Part shown: positions 17,882-25,428 of the stretch, piece after piece
Numbering within the stretch: position 1 is the first letter of the stretch
Layout: each line of letters starts with the position of its first letter
Assembly (NCBI RefSeq): GCF_000429765.1
Contig: NZ_AUCM01000005.1
Coordinates: forward strand, 62,001-126,000
Reading direction: 5' to 3'
DNA: 64,000 nucleotides
DNA from: Gemmobacter nectariphilus DSM 15620
Lineage (GTDB): Bacteria; Pseudomonadota; Alphaproteobacteria; Rhodobacterales; Rhodobacteraceae
Translations under genes and position numbers: made by a program
Notes under the pieces: generated by a model
Told to the model about the DNA's origin: nothing
Seen by the model: the letters and a program-made list of their open reading frames with translations, nothing else
Databases searched by the model: none

Positions 17882-17901
17882 CTGTCATGTAACCGTTACA
17901 T
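17882..17901. promoter_or_regulatory. Palindrome / Pho-box-like site before the Pit gene
   Basis: CTGTCAT-GTAA-CCGTTAC repeats a PhoB half-site with the expected 11-base period (first half exact, second 5 of 7). The same bases contain the perfect inverted repeat ATGTAAC-C-GTTACAT at 17887-17901. It is very close to the start codon, which argues for repression if it is bound. Confidence 0.3.
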
Positions 17902-17957
17902 CAGCGCCGGTGCCCTAGCCGGTTTGGCCCTTCGCGGCAATGAAAAAGGCCCAGGCG

Positions 17958-18404
17958 TCAGGAAAAGACGTTCCGGATCAGCTCGCCCAGTTCCTCGATA
18001 TCGGCCCGGGCGGCGGCCTTGTCGGCGGGCAACATGCGGCGCTTGCGCTTGGCCGCCTCGGGGTAGTCATCGGCCAGCGTGACGTCATCCATGCGGAACA
18101 CCACCAGCTCGCAAGGCACATCCAGCCCCGATTTCAGCCGCTTGTTCGCGGGAATGCGCGCGATTTCATCGGGCGCGACACGGCCGCGGGCGCCCGCCTC
18201 TTCCCAGGCCTCCTGCGCGGCGGCCTCGGCCAGCGAGCGGCCCGGCATCGGCCAGCCCTTGGGCAGGATCCAGCGCCCGGAATCAAGGCTTTTGACCAGC
18301 AGCACCTCGGGGCCGTCCGGTCCCTGGCGGGTGCACAGCATGGCCACCTGCAAGGCGGCACTGGGCCGCGCCAGCAGCCCGCGGATGGCGTCGATCAATG
18401 CCAC
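17958..18404 (-). CDS. Nudix hydrolase
   Basis: The 148-residue protein has a Nudix box (GWPMPGRSLAEAAAQEAWEE, GX5EX7REUXEEXGU pattern with Ala in place of Arg) at about residues 50-73. The REUXEE Arg is replaced in AQEAWEEAG, a partial departure from consensus. The preceding RWILPKG strand is like those of diphosphoinositol-polyphosphate or dinucleoside-polyphosphate hydrolases. It should hydrolyse a nucleoside diphosphate linked to another moiety; the substrate is unknown. Its start overlaps the end of the upstream phosphotransferase gene by ten bases. Confidence 0.85.
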   Translation of the reverse strand: MALIDAIRGLLARPSAALQVAMLCTRQGPDGPEVLLVKSLDSGRWILPKGWPMPGRSLAEAAAQEAWEEAGARGRVAPDEIARIPANKRLKSGLDVPCELVVFRMDDVTLADDYPEAAKRKRRMLPADKAAARADIEELGELIRNVFS

Positions 18405-19351
18405 CAGTCCGCCCCCCCGTCCATCACGGACCGGGCAAGCGTGACGGCGCGGTCGATATGGCGCCGGTGCACGGGATGATCGGGCGCAAGGCGCGGCGCG
18501 GCCCAGCCGACGCTGGCACAGCAGCGCGCAAGGGTGGCCACCGGGATCAGGCCATGATCCAGCGGGCGGCGGGCGACGTAACCTTCGGCCAGGGCGGCGG
18601 CCAGGTGCGGCAGGTGCGGTTCATACAGGGTCTGTGACATCATGGTCCCCAGATCGTAGGCACGAAATCCCCAGCCTGCATCGTCAAAGTCGATCAACTT
18701 CGGTTCATCCGGCGCCATCAGGACGTTTTCGCGCAAAACATCGGCATGAATGAGGCCGAAATCACCACCCTTCGCCTGATGGGCCTGCAAGACTGCCCGC
18801 ACATGGGCACGGGCCTGCAACAGAACCCCGGCTTCCTCGGCCGTCAGGGCGGGGTGATCCCAGAACCGGCCCCAGAACGGCTGATCGCCGGTCAGCCCGT
18901 CGATGTCCCACCGCGGCCGGGTGAACCAGTCGGGCAGCGTCAGCGCATCGGTCGCATCGTGAAAACGCGCGACCAGATCGCCGACGGCCCGAAACCGCGC
19001 CACCTGTTCATCGCGGCTGCCTGTCAGGGGAACGCCCGCCTCGCCAAAGCCCGGCCCGTCGATCCAGGCGATGACCGAGGCCATTCGCCCGCTGGACAGC
19101 GCCTTGAGCATCTGACCATCCTGCGCGGGCAACGCGCGCGGGACGGGGGCGCCGGCATCGGCCATGGCGGCGCACCACCACAGCTCTGACCGGATCGCGG
19201 CCTCGGTCTGATAGCCGGTGCGGTGCAGCCGCAAGGCGGCGCGGCCAAAGGGGAACCACGCCTCATAGACCGCATTCTCGCGGTCGTTGATCAGGCGCAG
19301 GCGGCTGGCACCGCCCCAGTGGGCTGCGGCCTCGGCGGCCTCGGCGCTCAT
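18395..19351 (-). CDS. APH-fold phosphotransferase, homoserine/hydroxylysine-kinase-like
   Basis: This 318-residue protein has the aminoglycoside-phosphotransferase kinase fold: an N-lobe LRLINDRENAVYEAWF strand, the catalytic loop LIHADVLRENVL and the metal-binding LIDFDDAGWGFRAYDLGT. It resembles ThrB2/SrkA and hydroxylysine-kinase-type enzymes more than antibiotic-resistance kinases. It overlaps by four bases with the upstream class III PLP enzyme, whose sequence looks like a phosphoethanolamine or phosphohydroxylysine phospho-lyase. A kinase plus phospho-lyase pathway for a hydroxy-amine is therefore inferred. Confidence 0.85.
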   Translation of the reverse strand: MSAEAAEAAAHWGGASRLRLINDRENAVYEAWFPFGRAALRLHRTGYQTEAAIRSELWWCAAMADAGAPVPRALPAQDGQMLKALSSGRMASVIAWIDGPGFGEAGVPLTGSRDEQVARFRAVGDLVARFHDATDALTLPDWFTRPRWDIDGLTGDQPFWGRFWDHPALTAEEAGVLLQARAHVRAVLQAHQAKGGDFGLIHADVLRENVLMAPDEPKLIDFDDAGWGFRAYDLGTMMSQTLYEPHLPHLAAALAEGYVARRPLDHGLIPVATLARCCASVGWAAPRLAPDHPVHRRHIDRAVTLARSVMDGGADWWH

Positions 19352-20622
19352 CGGCGCACCGGGGTTTCGGCCAGAACCTCGGCCAGCGTATCGACCAGCA
19401 GATCGGCGTTTTCGCGGCTGAACGGCATGGGCGGGCGCATCTTCAGCGTGTTGCGGAACTTGCCGATGTTGTTCAGCAGAACGCCGCGTGCGACCATCCC
19501 CTCGATCAGGTCGGCCACAAAGGTCGTTGCGGGTTCGCCATCGTCCAGCAGGAATTCCACCCCGAAGAACAGCCCGATCCCGCGCACCTGCGCAATGCGC
19601 GGATGGGTCAGCGCCGACAGCCGTTCGACGACATAGGCCCCGACGTCGCGCGCATTGGCTTGCAGCCCTTCGCCCTCGATCACGTCCAGCACCGCCATGG
19701 CCGCCGCGGCCGAAACCGGATTGCCGCCAAAGGTGTTGAAATAGCCGAACGCATCGCGGAAGGCCGCCATCACATCGGGGCGGGCAAAGACGGCGGCGAC
19801 CGGATGGCCATTGCCCATGGGCTTGCCCATCGTCACCACGTCGGGGGCAAAGCCCAGCCGGTCATGGCCCCAGAAATGGCTGCCCGAACGGCCAAAGCCC
19901 GGCTGCACCTCGTCGGCGATCATCAGCCCGCCCGCGGCGCGCACCGCCGCCATGGTCGGGTCCAGGAACCCCGGCGCCAGATCGGGCAGGCCTTCGTTGG
20001 CGAACAGCGGGCACAGCAGCATGGCGGAAAAGCCGAAACCCTCGGCCTCCAGTTCGGCGATGGCCTGCCGCACATTGGCGGCAAAGGCCTCGGCCTGACC
20101 TTCCACCGTGCCGCCCACGGGGCGCAGACTGTCGGGCGCGGGCACCAGGCGGATGTTGCGCGCATAGCCCCCGATCGGCGGCTTGCGGGTCGACAGCTGC
20201 GAGACCAGCGCGGTATTGCCATGATAGGTGTTGTCGGTGGCGATGATCCCGGTCTTGCCGGTGACGGCCTGCGCCATGCGCAGCGCGATGTCATTCGCCT
20301 CGGACCCCGTGCAGGTCATGATCGCCTGCGTCGTGCCATGATTGAAGGTCGCGCCCAGCCGCTCGATATAGTCCAGCACCAGATCGTGCAGATAGCGGGT
20401 ATGGGTGTTCAGGGTTGCGGCCTGATCGCAGATCGCCCGGACCACCTTGGGGTGGCAATGCCCGACATGCGGCACGTTGTTATAGCAATCCAGATACCGC
20501 TTTCCGCCGGCATCCCACAGCCACACGCCTTCGCCCCGCACCAGATGCACGGGCTGGCGGTAAAAGGTGGGCACATTCGGCCCCATCAGCCGCGCGCGCC
20601 GGTCCACAAGGGTTTCGCTCAT
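19348..20622 (-). CDS. Class III PLP enzyme, phospho-lyase-like (ETNPPL/PHYKPL type)
   Basis: The 424-residue protein has the class III aminotransferase fold with the PLP lysine in VTMGKPMGNGHPVAA and the cofactor aspartate in LMIADEVQPGFGRSG. The N-terminal YLDCYNNVPHVGHCHPKVV and LNTHTRYLHD stretches are characteristic of ethanolamine-phosphate and 5-phosphohydroxylysine phospho-lyases, which release phosphate and ammonia instead of transferring an amino group. It starts inside the arfB stop (four-base overlap) and ends inside the kinase-like gene start, so all are cotranscribed. Plain aminotransferase activity is the alternative. Confidence 0.85.
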   Translation of the reverse strand: MSETLVDRRARLMGPNVPTFYRQPVHLVRGEGVWLWDAGGKRYLDCYNNVPHVGHCHPKVVRAICDQAATLNTHTRYLHDLVLDYIERLGATFNHGTTQAIMTCTGSEANDIALRMAQAVTGKTGIIATDNTYHGNTALVSQLSTRKPPIGGYARNIRLVPAPDSLRPVGGTVEGQAEAFAANVRQAIAELEAEGFGFSAMLLCPLFANEGLPDLAPGFLDPTMAAVRAAGGLMIADEVQPGFGRSGSHFWGHDRLGFAPDVVTMGKPMGNGHPVAAVFARPDVMAAFRDAFGYFNTFGGNPVSAAAAMAVLDVIEGEGLQANARDVGAYVVERLSALTHPRIAQVRGIGLFFGVEFLLDDGEPATTFVADLIEGMVARGVLLNNIGKFRNTLKMRPPMPFSRENADLLVDTLAEVLAETPVRR

Positions 20623-21044
20623 TCGTCGCTGTCCTCTACCTTGCCGCGGCTTGTCTTGAGCGCGCCGCGCGCCTGTTTTGCTGCCACCCGCCGCCGCTGA
20701 CTGGACAGCGTGGGGCGCGTGGCGATCCGCCGTTTCGGGGCCACCAGCGCCGCGCGGATCAGCTCGACCAGCCGCTCGCGCGCCATCTCGCGGTTGCGGG
20801 CCTGGCTGCGGGTTTCCTCGGCCCGGATCACGATGGCGCCATCCAGTGTCCAGCGCCGGCCCGCCAGCCGTTTCAGCCGCGCCTTGACCGGCGGGGCCAG
20901 ATGGGGAGAGCGTTCCGCCTCGAACCGCAGCTCGACCGCGGTTTCCACCTTGTTGACGTTCTGCCCGCCCGGCCCCTGCGAGCGCGAGAAGGTCTCGGTC
21001 AGTTCCCAGTCGGCAATCTGGATTTGATCGTTCACGCGCAGCAT
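20619..21044 (-). CDS. arfB: Alternative ribosome-rescue factor, peptidyl-tRNA hydrolase
   Basis: ArfB (YaeJ) frees ribosomes stalled on truncated mRNA by hydrolysing peptidyl-tRNA. The 141-residue protein has the release-factor GGQ loop in SRSQGPGGQNVNKVETAVEL (about residues 20-40) and a basic C-terminal tail (PKRRIATRPTLSSQRRR and AAKQARGALKTSRG) that enters the empty mRNA channel. The length matches the family. It is the first gene of an overlapping minus-strand operon with the phospho-lyase-like and kinase-like genes, an unexpected partnership. Confidence 0.95.
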   Translation of the reverse strand: MLRVNDQIQIADWELTETFSRSQGPGGQNVNKVETAVELRFEAERSPHLAPPVKARLKRLAGRRWTLDGAIVIRAEETRSQARNREMARERLVELIRAALVAPKRRIATRPTLSSQRRRVAAKQARGALKTSRGKVEDSDE

Positions 21045-21167
21045 GGCAAATACATAACACGTTCAGTTATTCTGTGAAGTCCGATCCGCAGCGGACCACT
21101 GGCCTTGCGCGCCAGCATGGCCCATATGCGGGGCAAATGCCCCCGCAGCAACATCAGGATGCGCACC

Positions 21168-21692
21168 ATGCTGATTCCCGCCTGGATCGACGGCGCCAGT
21201 GTGGCGATGGACAAGCTGGAGGTCCACCGCCGCGGATTGCGCCATCCGGCCGTATCGGTCTTTGTGCTGGACAGCGCGGGGCGGTTGCTGATCCAGCGCC
21301 GGGCCCCGGGCAAGTATCACACGCCGGGGCTATGGGCGAACACCTGCTGCACCCATCCGCATGTGGGCGAGGCGGCTGCGGACTGCGCAGCCCGGCGCCT
21401 GCACGAGGAACTGGGGATCACCGGCCTGACGCTGCACCCGGCGGGATCGGTCGAATACCGCGCCGAGGTCGGCAACGGGCTGGTAGAGCATGAGCTCGCC
21501 GCGATCTTCACCGCCTGCGCCGCGCCCGATCTGGCAATCCGCCCCGACCCGGCCGAGGTGGCCGAGACCCGCTGGATCGCCCTGCCCGACCTGCGGGCGG
21601 ACATCGCGGCCGATCCTGCCCGCTTCACCCCCTGGCTGCGGATCTATCTGGCGGATCATGCCAGGACGATCCTGGGCGGGCTTGCCGGCTGA
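21168..21692 (+). CDS. idi: Isopentenyl-diphosphate delta-isomerase (type 1)
   Basis: Idi interconverts isopentenyl and dimethylallyl diphosphate for terpenoid and quinone synthesis. The 174-residue protein has the Nudix-type fold with the catalytic Cys in LWANTCCTHPHVGE and the catalytic Glu/metal site in RRLHEELGI, then VEHELAAIF. The ATG at 21168 with AGGAT upstream gives the usual N-terminus; an ATG at 21105 would add 21 non-conserved residues. In phototrophic Rhodobacterales idi often lies near photosynthesis genes. None are seen here. Confidence 0.92.
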   Translation: MLIPAWIDGASVAMDKLEVHRRGLRHPAVSVFVLDSAGRLLIQRRAPGKYHTPGLWANTCCTHPHVGEAAADCAARRLHEELGITGLTLHPAGSVEYRAEVGNGLVEHELAAIFTACAAPDLAIRPDPAEVAETRWIALPDLRADIAADPARFTPWLRIYLADHARTILGGLAG

Positions 21693-21757
21693 GCCGGGGG
21701 CGCGAGGGGGCGCTGCCCCATGGCACCGTTGGGCCTGCGGTCAGGGCGTGCCTGCCC

Positions 21758-21783
21758 CCGGGATATTTTTGGACAGATGAAAG
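21758..21783 (+). repeat. Gene-end repeat copy c (GGGATATTTTTGGACAGATG)
   Basis: A full motif with the GGACAGATGAAAG ending follows GC-rich inverted repeats beginning at 21695. It lies 3' of idi and in the same orientation. Confidence 0.7.
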
Positions 21784-21787
21784 CCCG

Positions 21788-22138
21788 TCAGCCGAACAGG
21801 GGCCGCGCCGGATAGCACAGCCCGACCCAGGCGCAATCGTCGAAAATATCGGGTTTGCGCGAACAGACCCGCGCGGCCTGCACATTCGGCAGCGCCATCA
21901 CGAAGGCATGAAGCTCTAGGATCAGATCCTCCTGCGTCTCGACCCGGGTGCCGGCATAGCTGCGGATGCGGTGGACGATGGCGTCATAATCCACATAATC
22001 ACTCGCCCGGCCCGAGACATCGGCCGTCAGCACCTGCACCGTGATCACCACCCGTTGGGGCGCGGATTTTTCGTGATCGTGCAGGCCGATGACGATGCCG
22101 ACCTCCTGCTCGTTCACCTCGATCAGGAATTCAGCCAT
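21788..22138 (-). CDS. Dihydroneopterin aldolase family protein (FolB-like)
   Basis: This 116-residue protein has the small FolB fold: a VNEQEVGIVIGLHDHEKSAPQ opening, a DYVDYDAIVHRIRSY helix and an ETQEDLILELHAFVMAL helix that supplies the catalytic lysine region in canonical enzymes. FolB cleaves dihydroneopterin to 6-hydroxymethyl-dihydropterin in folate synthesis. Key Tyr and Glu residues are placed as expected, but the sequence is diverged and may instead be a dihydromonapterin aldolase. It overlaps by eight bases with the upstream SDR gene, which looks like a pteridine reductase. Confidence 0.75.
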   Translation of the reverse strand: MAEFLIEVNEQEVGIVIGLHDHEKSAPQRVVITVQVLTADVSGRASDYVDYDAIVHRIRSYAGTRVETQEDLILELHAFVMALPNVQAARVCSRKPDIFDDCAWVGLCYPARPLFG

Positions 22139-22919
22139 TGGTCAGACCCTCCTTGACCAGAAACGCCACGTCGCGGTCCAGTCGCCAGTGGACCTGACCA
22201 CCGTCCAGCACCACCACCTCGCCGTTCAGCGCCTGCGCCTGCCAGAGCATGATCAGCGCATCGCAGATGTCATCGGGCTGCACGCGGCGGTGAAGGGGGT
22301 TGATGCGGGCGGATTTACGAAAGTTTTCCTCGGTCTGCTTGCCCGAGATCAGCGTGATCGACGGCGCGATCCCGCACACGCGCGGGCGCCCGGCAAAGCG
22401 CATGGCGCACAGCGTGGTGGCCGTATGCAGCGCGGTCTTGGACAGCGTATAGGTGAAGAAATCCGGGTTCAGTGCAAAGCACTTGTTGTCGAGCATGTTC
22501 ACCACAAGCGCCCCTGCCGGCAGATCGCGCTGGGTTGCCATGCGTTCCGTCAGCCAGACCGGCGCCTTGAGGTTCACCGCCATATGGTCGTCAAGCACGG
22601 CCTCCTCGGCCCCGACGATATCGTCATTGCGAAAGGTCGAGGCGTTGTTGACCAGCAGCGATACCGGCCCAAGGCGCCGGGCCGTCTCGTCCCAGATCCG
22701 CTCGCAGTCGGCGCGGCGGGCCAGATCGCCCGTCACCACCTCGCAGATCCCGCCGGATGCGCGCACCCCCTCGGCCAGCGCCTCTGCCTCGGCCACCGAG
22801 GCATGGCAATGCAGCGCCACGCGGAACCCCTCGGACGCCAGGCGGCGCACCATGGCCGCGCCCAGGCGTCGCGCCGCCCCGGTGACAAGCGCCGCGGGGG
22901 CGGCGGGTGGTTGGCTCAT
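22131..22919 (-). CDS. Short-chain dehydrogenase, pteridine-reductase (FolM)-like
   Basis: The 262-residue SDR has an N-terminal TGAARRLG nucleotide motif (the Arg-containing TGXXXRXG variant found in pteridine reductases and NADPH users), NNAS at residues 80-90, and the catalytic YTLSK motif. FolM-like enzymes reduce dihydromonapterin or folate with NADPH. The overlapping FolB-like gene supports a pterin role. Starts at 22919 (MSQPPA) and 22937 (GTG or ATG in frame) are both possible; the shorter matches the family. Confidence 0.8.
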   Translation of the reverse strand: MSQPPAAPAALVTGAARRLGAAMVRRLASEGFRVALHCHASVAEAEALAEGVRASGGICEVVTGDLARRADCERIWDETARRLGPVSLLVNNASTFRNDDIVGAEEAVLDDHMAVNLKAPVWLTERMATQRDLPAGALVVNMLDNKCFALNPDFFTYTLSKTALHTATTLCAMRFAGRPRVCGIAPSITLISGKQTEENFRKSARINPLHRRVQPDDICDALIMLWQAQALNGEVVVLDGGQVHWRLDRDVAFLVKEGLTNG

Positions 22920-22982
22920 GTCGGTCTCCCCTGACATTCAGGCTGATCTAGACCTGATACGGCGCAAGGCAAACCTTGGTTC

Positions 22983-23065
22983 TTTCATCTGTCCGAAAAT
23001 ATCCTCGGGGGGTGAGGATCGGCCCTGCCGATCCGAGGGGGGCAGACGGCCCCCCTGCCCCGCCG
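22983..23065 (-). repeat. Gene-end repeat copy d with two hairpins
   Basis: The motif CTTTCATCTGTCCGAAAATA (reverse of GGATATTTTCGGACAGATG) is followed by hairpin 1, GGATCGGC/GCCGATCC (23017-23035), and hairpin 2, GGGGGGC/GCCCCCC. It lies 3' of the minus-strand aminotransferase in the same orientation. The copy at 28400 shares everything except the hairpin 1 stem, which is different but still complementary. Confidence 0.7.
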
Positions 23066-23068
23066 ATG

Positions 23069-24427
23069 TCAGGCCGTCAGGCTGGCAAACCCCGCATCCA
23101 GCGCCGCCAGGATCACATCGGCATCCGCCGCGCTCAGCACCAACGGGGGCGAGAGGATGATGTTCGGCCCCGACACTCGCACCATGGCGCCTGCGCGGTA
23201 GGCGACCTCTTGCACCTGACCCGGCACCGGCTTGGCCGCAGGGGCCTTGGTCGCCCGGTCAGACACCAGTTCCAGCGCCAGCATCAGCCCATGACCGCCG
23301 CGCACATCGCCAATCACCTCGTATTTCGCCTGAAGGGCCTTGAGACCGGCGAACAGTTGCGTCCCGCGCGCGGCGGCGTTCTGGGTCACGTTCAGCCGCC
23401 GTGTCTCGGCCAGGCAGGCGATCGCCGCCGCCGCGCCGACCGGATGGCCGGAATAGGTATAGCCATGCCCGATCGCCGCGCGGCCGGTTTCATCCTTTTC
23501 GAATACCTCGGCGACATGTTCGGCGATCATCACCGCACCAAAGGGGAAATAGCCATTGGTGATCGCCTTGGCGGTGCACATGAAGTCGGGCTTCACCCCC
23601 CACAAACGGCTGCCCGACCAGGCCCCGGTGCGGCCGAAGGCGGTGATCACCTCGTCCGCGATCAGCAGGATGCCGTTCTTGCGGCAGATCGCCTCGACCC
23701 CCGGCATAAAGCTGGGATGCGGCGGGATCACGCCGCCCGCGCCCAGGATCGGCTCCATGATGAAGGCGGCAATGGTGCCGGCGCCTTGAAAAGCGATCTC
23801 GTCCTCCAGCGCGGCAAGGCACAGCTGCGCGAGGCGCGCCGGATCGGCCTCATTGAACGGATTGCGATAGGTGTAGGGCGCCGGAATATGGTGGCAGCCG
23901 GGCAGCAGCGGTTCATAGGCGGTGCGAAAATTCGCATTCCCGTTCACCGAGGCGCCGCCGAAATGGGTGCCGTGATAGCCCTTCTTCAGCGACAGGAACT
24001 TGACCCGTCCGGCCTCGCCCCGGATCTTGTGATACTGGCGCGCCAGGCGCAGCGCGGTTTCCACGCTGTCCCCGCCGCCCGAGGTATAGAAGGCCCGCGT
24101 CAGCCCGTCAGGGGCAAAGAAATCGCGCAGATCCTCGGCCAGTTCGATCACGCAATCATTCGAGGTGCCGCGAAAGATCGAGTAATAGGGCAGCCGGTCC
24201 AGCTGGGCCGAAATGGCATCCTTGACCGGCTGGCAGGAATAGCCAAGGTTCACGTTCCACAGCCCGCCGACAGCATCCACCACCTCGTGCCCGTCGATGT
24301 CGCGGATGCGTGTGCCCTCGGCCCCGGTCACGATGATGGGCGGGGTGTTCAGGCTGTCGGCCGGCGCGGTCATCGGGTGCCACAGGCTGCGGGCGTTGTG
24401 GGCCTTGAGGAAGTTGGCGTCTTTCAT
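23069..24427 (-). CDS. Class III omega-aminotransferase
   Basis: The 452-residue PLP enzyme has the N-terminal SLWHPMTAPADSL block, the FYTSGGGDSVETALRLAR phosphate-binding segment, ILLIADEVITAFGRTG and the PLP lysine in CTAKAITNGYFPFGAV. This subgroup transfers amino groups from omega-amines or omega-amino acids (such as putrescine or beta-alanine) to a 2-oxo acid. The neighbouring IclR regulator, APC permease and aldehyde dehydrogenase suggest import and two-step oxidation of an amine. The ATG at 24427 is preferred to an in-frame start at 24526, which would overlap the regulator gene. Confidence 0.85.
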   Translation of the reverse strand: MKDANFLKAHNARSLWHPMTAPADSLNTPPIIVTGAEGTRIRDIDGHEVVDAVGGLWNVNLGYSCQPVKDAISAQLDRLPYYSIFRGTSNDCVIELAEDLRDFFAPDGLTRAFYTSGGGDSVETALRLARQYHKIRGEAGRVKFLSLKKGYHGTHFGGASVNGNANFRTAYEPLLPGCHHIPAPYTYRNPFNEADPARLAQLCLAALEDEIAFQGAGTIAAFIMEPILGAGGVIPPHPSFMPGVEAICRKNGILLIADEVITAFGRTGAWSGSRLWGVKPDFMCTAKAITNGYFPFGAVMIAEHVAEVFEKDETGRAAIGHGYTYSGHPVGAAAAIACLAETRRLNVTQNAAARGTQLFAGLKALQAKYEVIGDVRGGHGLMLALELVSDRATKAPAAKPVPGQVQEVAYRAGAMVRVSGPNIILSPPLVLSAADADVILAALDAGFASLTA

Positions 24428-24440
24428 GGCAGTCCTTTCT

Positions 24441-25226
24441 TCAGGCGGCTTGGCGCCAGAGGGCGGCAAAATCGTCGGGCGGCACGCCGCCCCAATGCGT
24501 GGTGATGGCCAGCGCGGCGCGGCCAAGCTCGGCCCGGATCAGCGCGCGGGCGGTCTCGGTCATGCGAAGGCCCGGCGCGGCCACGGCCAGCGCCCCCGCA
24601 CAGGCCCCATCGGCACCGAACAGCGGCACGGCCAGCGAATGCACATCGACCTGATAGCCGCCAAGGCTTTCGGCAAAGCCGCGCCTGCGGGCCAGTTCGA
24701 TCCGGGCGGCAAGGCGCGCGGGGTCGGTTTCGGTCATCGGCGTCAGGCGCGGCAGGTTCCCCGACAGCAGCAACGCCCCCTGCGACTGTGGCAGCGCGGC
24801 CAGCACGGCAAGCCCCGAGGCGGTGGCATGGAATGGCAGATCGTCGGCATCCGACATGATCACCCGCATCGGGTGGCGCGCGGAATAGGCATGGTCCAGC
24901 GGCCTCAGCCGTTGCCCTGCCAGCACCGAGACATGGCTGGTCTCGCCCGTCGCCTCGGCCAGCCGCTCCAGCTCGGGCCGGGCGGCGGATCGCATCGGCA
25001 CCGTGGCCTCGCGCAGCATCGCAAGGCGCAGCACGGCCGGACCCAGCCGGTATTCGCGGGCCGGGCCGACCTGTTCCAGCAAGCCGGCCGCCACCAGATC
25101 ACCCAGCAGGCGATGGCAGGTCGCCTTGTTCAGCCCGGACAGCCGCGCGATTTCGGACAGGCCGATATAGGGTCGCGCGCGGTCGAACAGACCCAGAAGA
25201 TCAAGCGCCTTGGCAACGGTCGTCAT
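24441..25226 (-). CDS. IclR-family transcriptional regulator
   Basis: The 261-residue regulator has an N-terminal winged helix-turn-helix (SEIARLSGLNKATCHRLLGD) followed by the IclR effector domain (residues 80-250, GLAVLAALPQSQGALLLSG and SLAVPLFGADGACAGALAVAAP). It should bind a small metabolite and control the divergent permease-dehydrogenase genes and the aminotransferase 14 bases downstream. Palindromes in the 25286-25346 interval are candidate operators. An upstream in-frame start at 25280 would add residues with no clear role. Confidence 0.9.
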   Translation of the reverse strand: MTTVAKALDLLGLFDRARPYIGLSEIARLSGLNKATCHRLLGDLVAAGLLEQVGPAREYRLGPAVLRLAMLREATVPMRSAARPELERLAEATGETSHVSVLAGQRLRPLDHAYSARHPMRVIMSDADDLPFHATASGLAVLAALPQSQGALLLSGNLPRLTPMTETDPARLAARIELARRRGFAESLGGYQVDVHSLAVPLFGADGACAGALAVAAPGLRMTETARALIRAELGRAALAITTHWGGVPPDDFAALWRQAA

Positions 25227-25285
25227 GGAACAGCCTGTTTTTCCGGCAATTGCCGCGAGGCCCAATACGCCCCTGGCCATTTGAG

Positions 25286-25346
25286 TTGACAGATTGTCGC
25301 AGAGCCTGTCAAATTATTTTGAACCATTGGTTCGAATAACGAACCA
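25286..25346. promoter_or_regulatory. Divergent promoter/operator region of the IclR gene and permease
   Basis: Two palindromes lie here: TTGACAG...CTGTCAA (25286-25292, 25306-25312, 13-base spacer) and the perfect GAACCATTGGTTC (25321-25333), with a further GAACCA at 25341-25346. The first TTGACA could also serve as a -35. These are candidate binding sites for the divergent IclR protein. Confidence 0.55.
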
Positions 25347-25428
25347 GACGACAGGCGATCCACGTCTGCAGCCATGATAGCAGGAGGGACGGAAAAAATG
25401 CAACCTTTGCGTGTATCGGATCGGTGCC

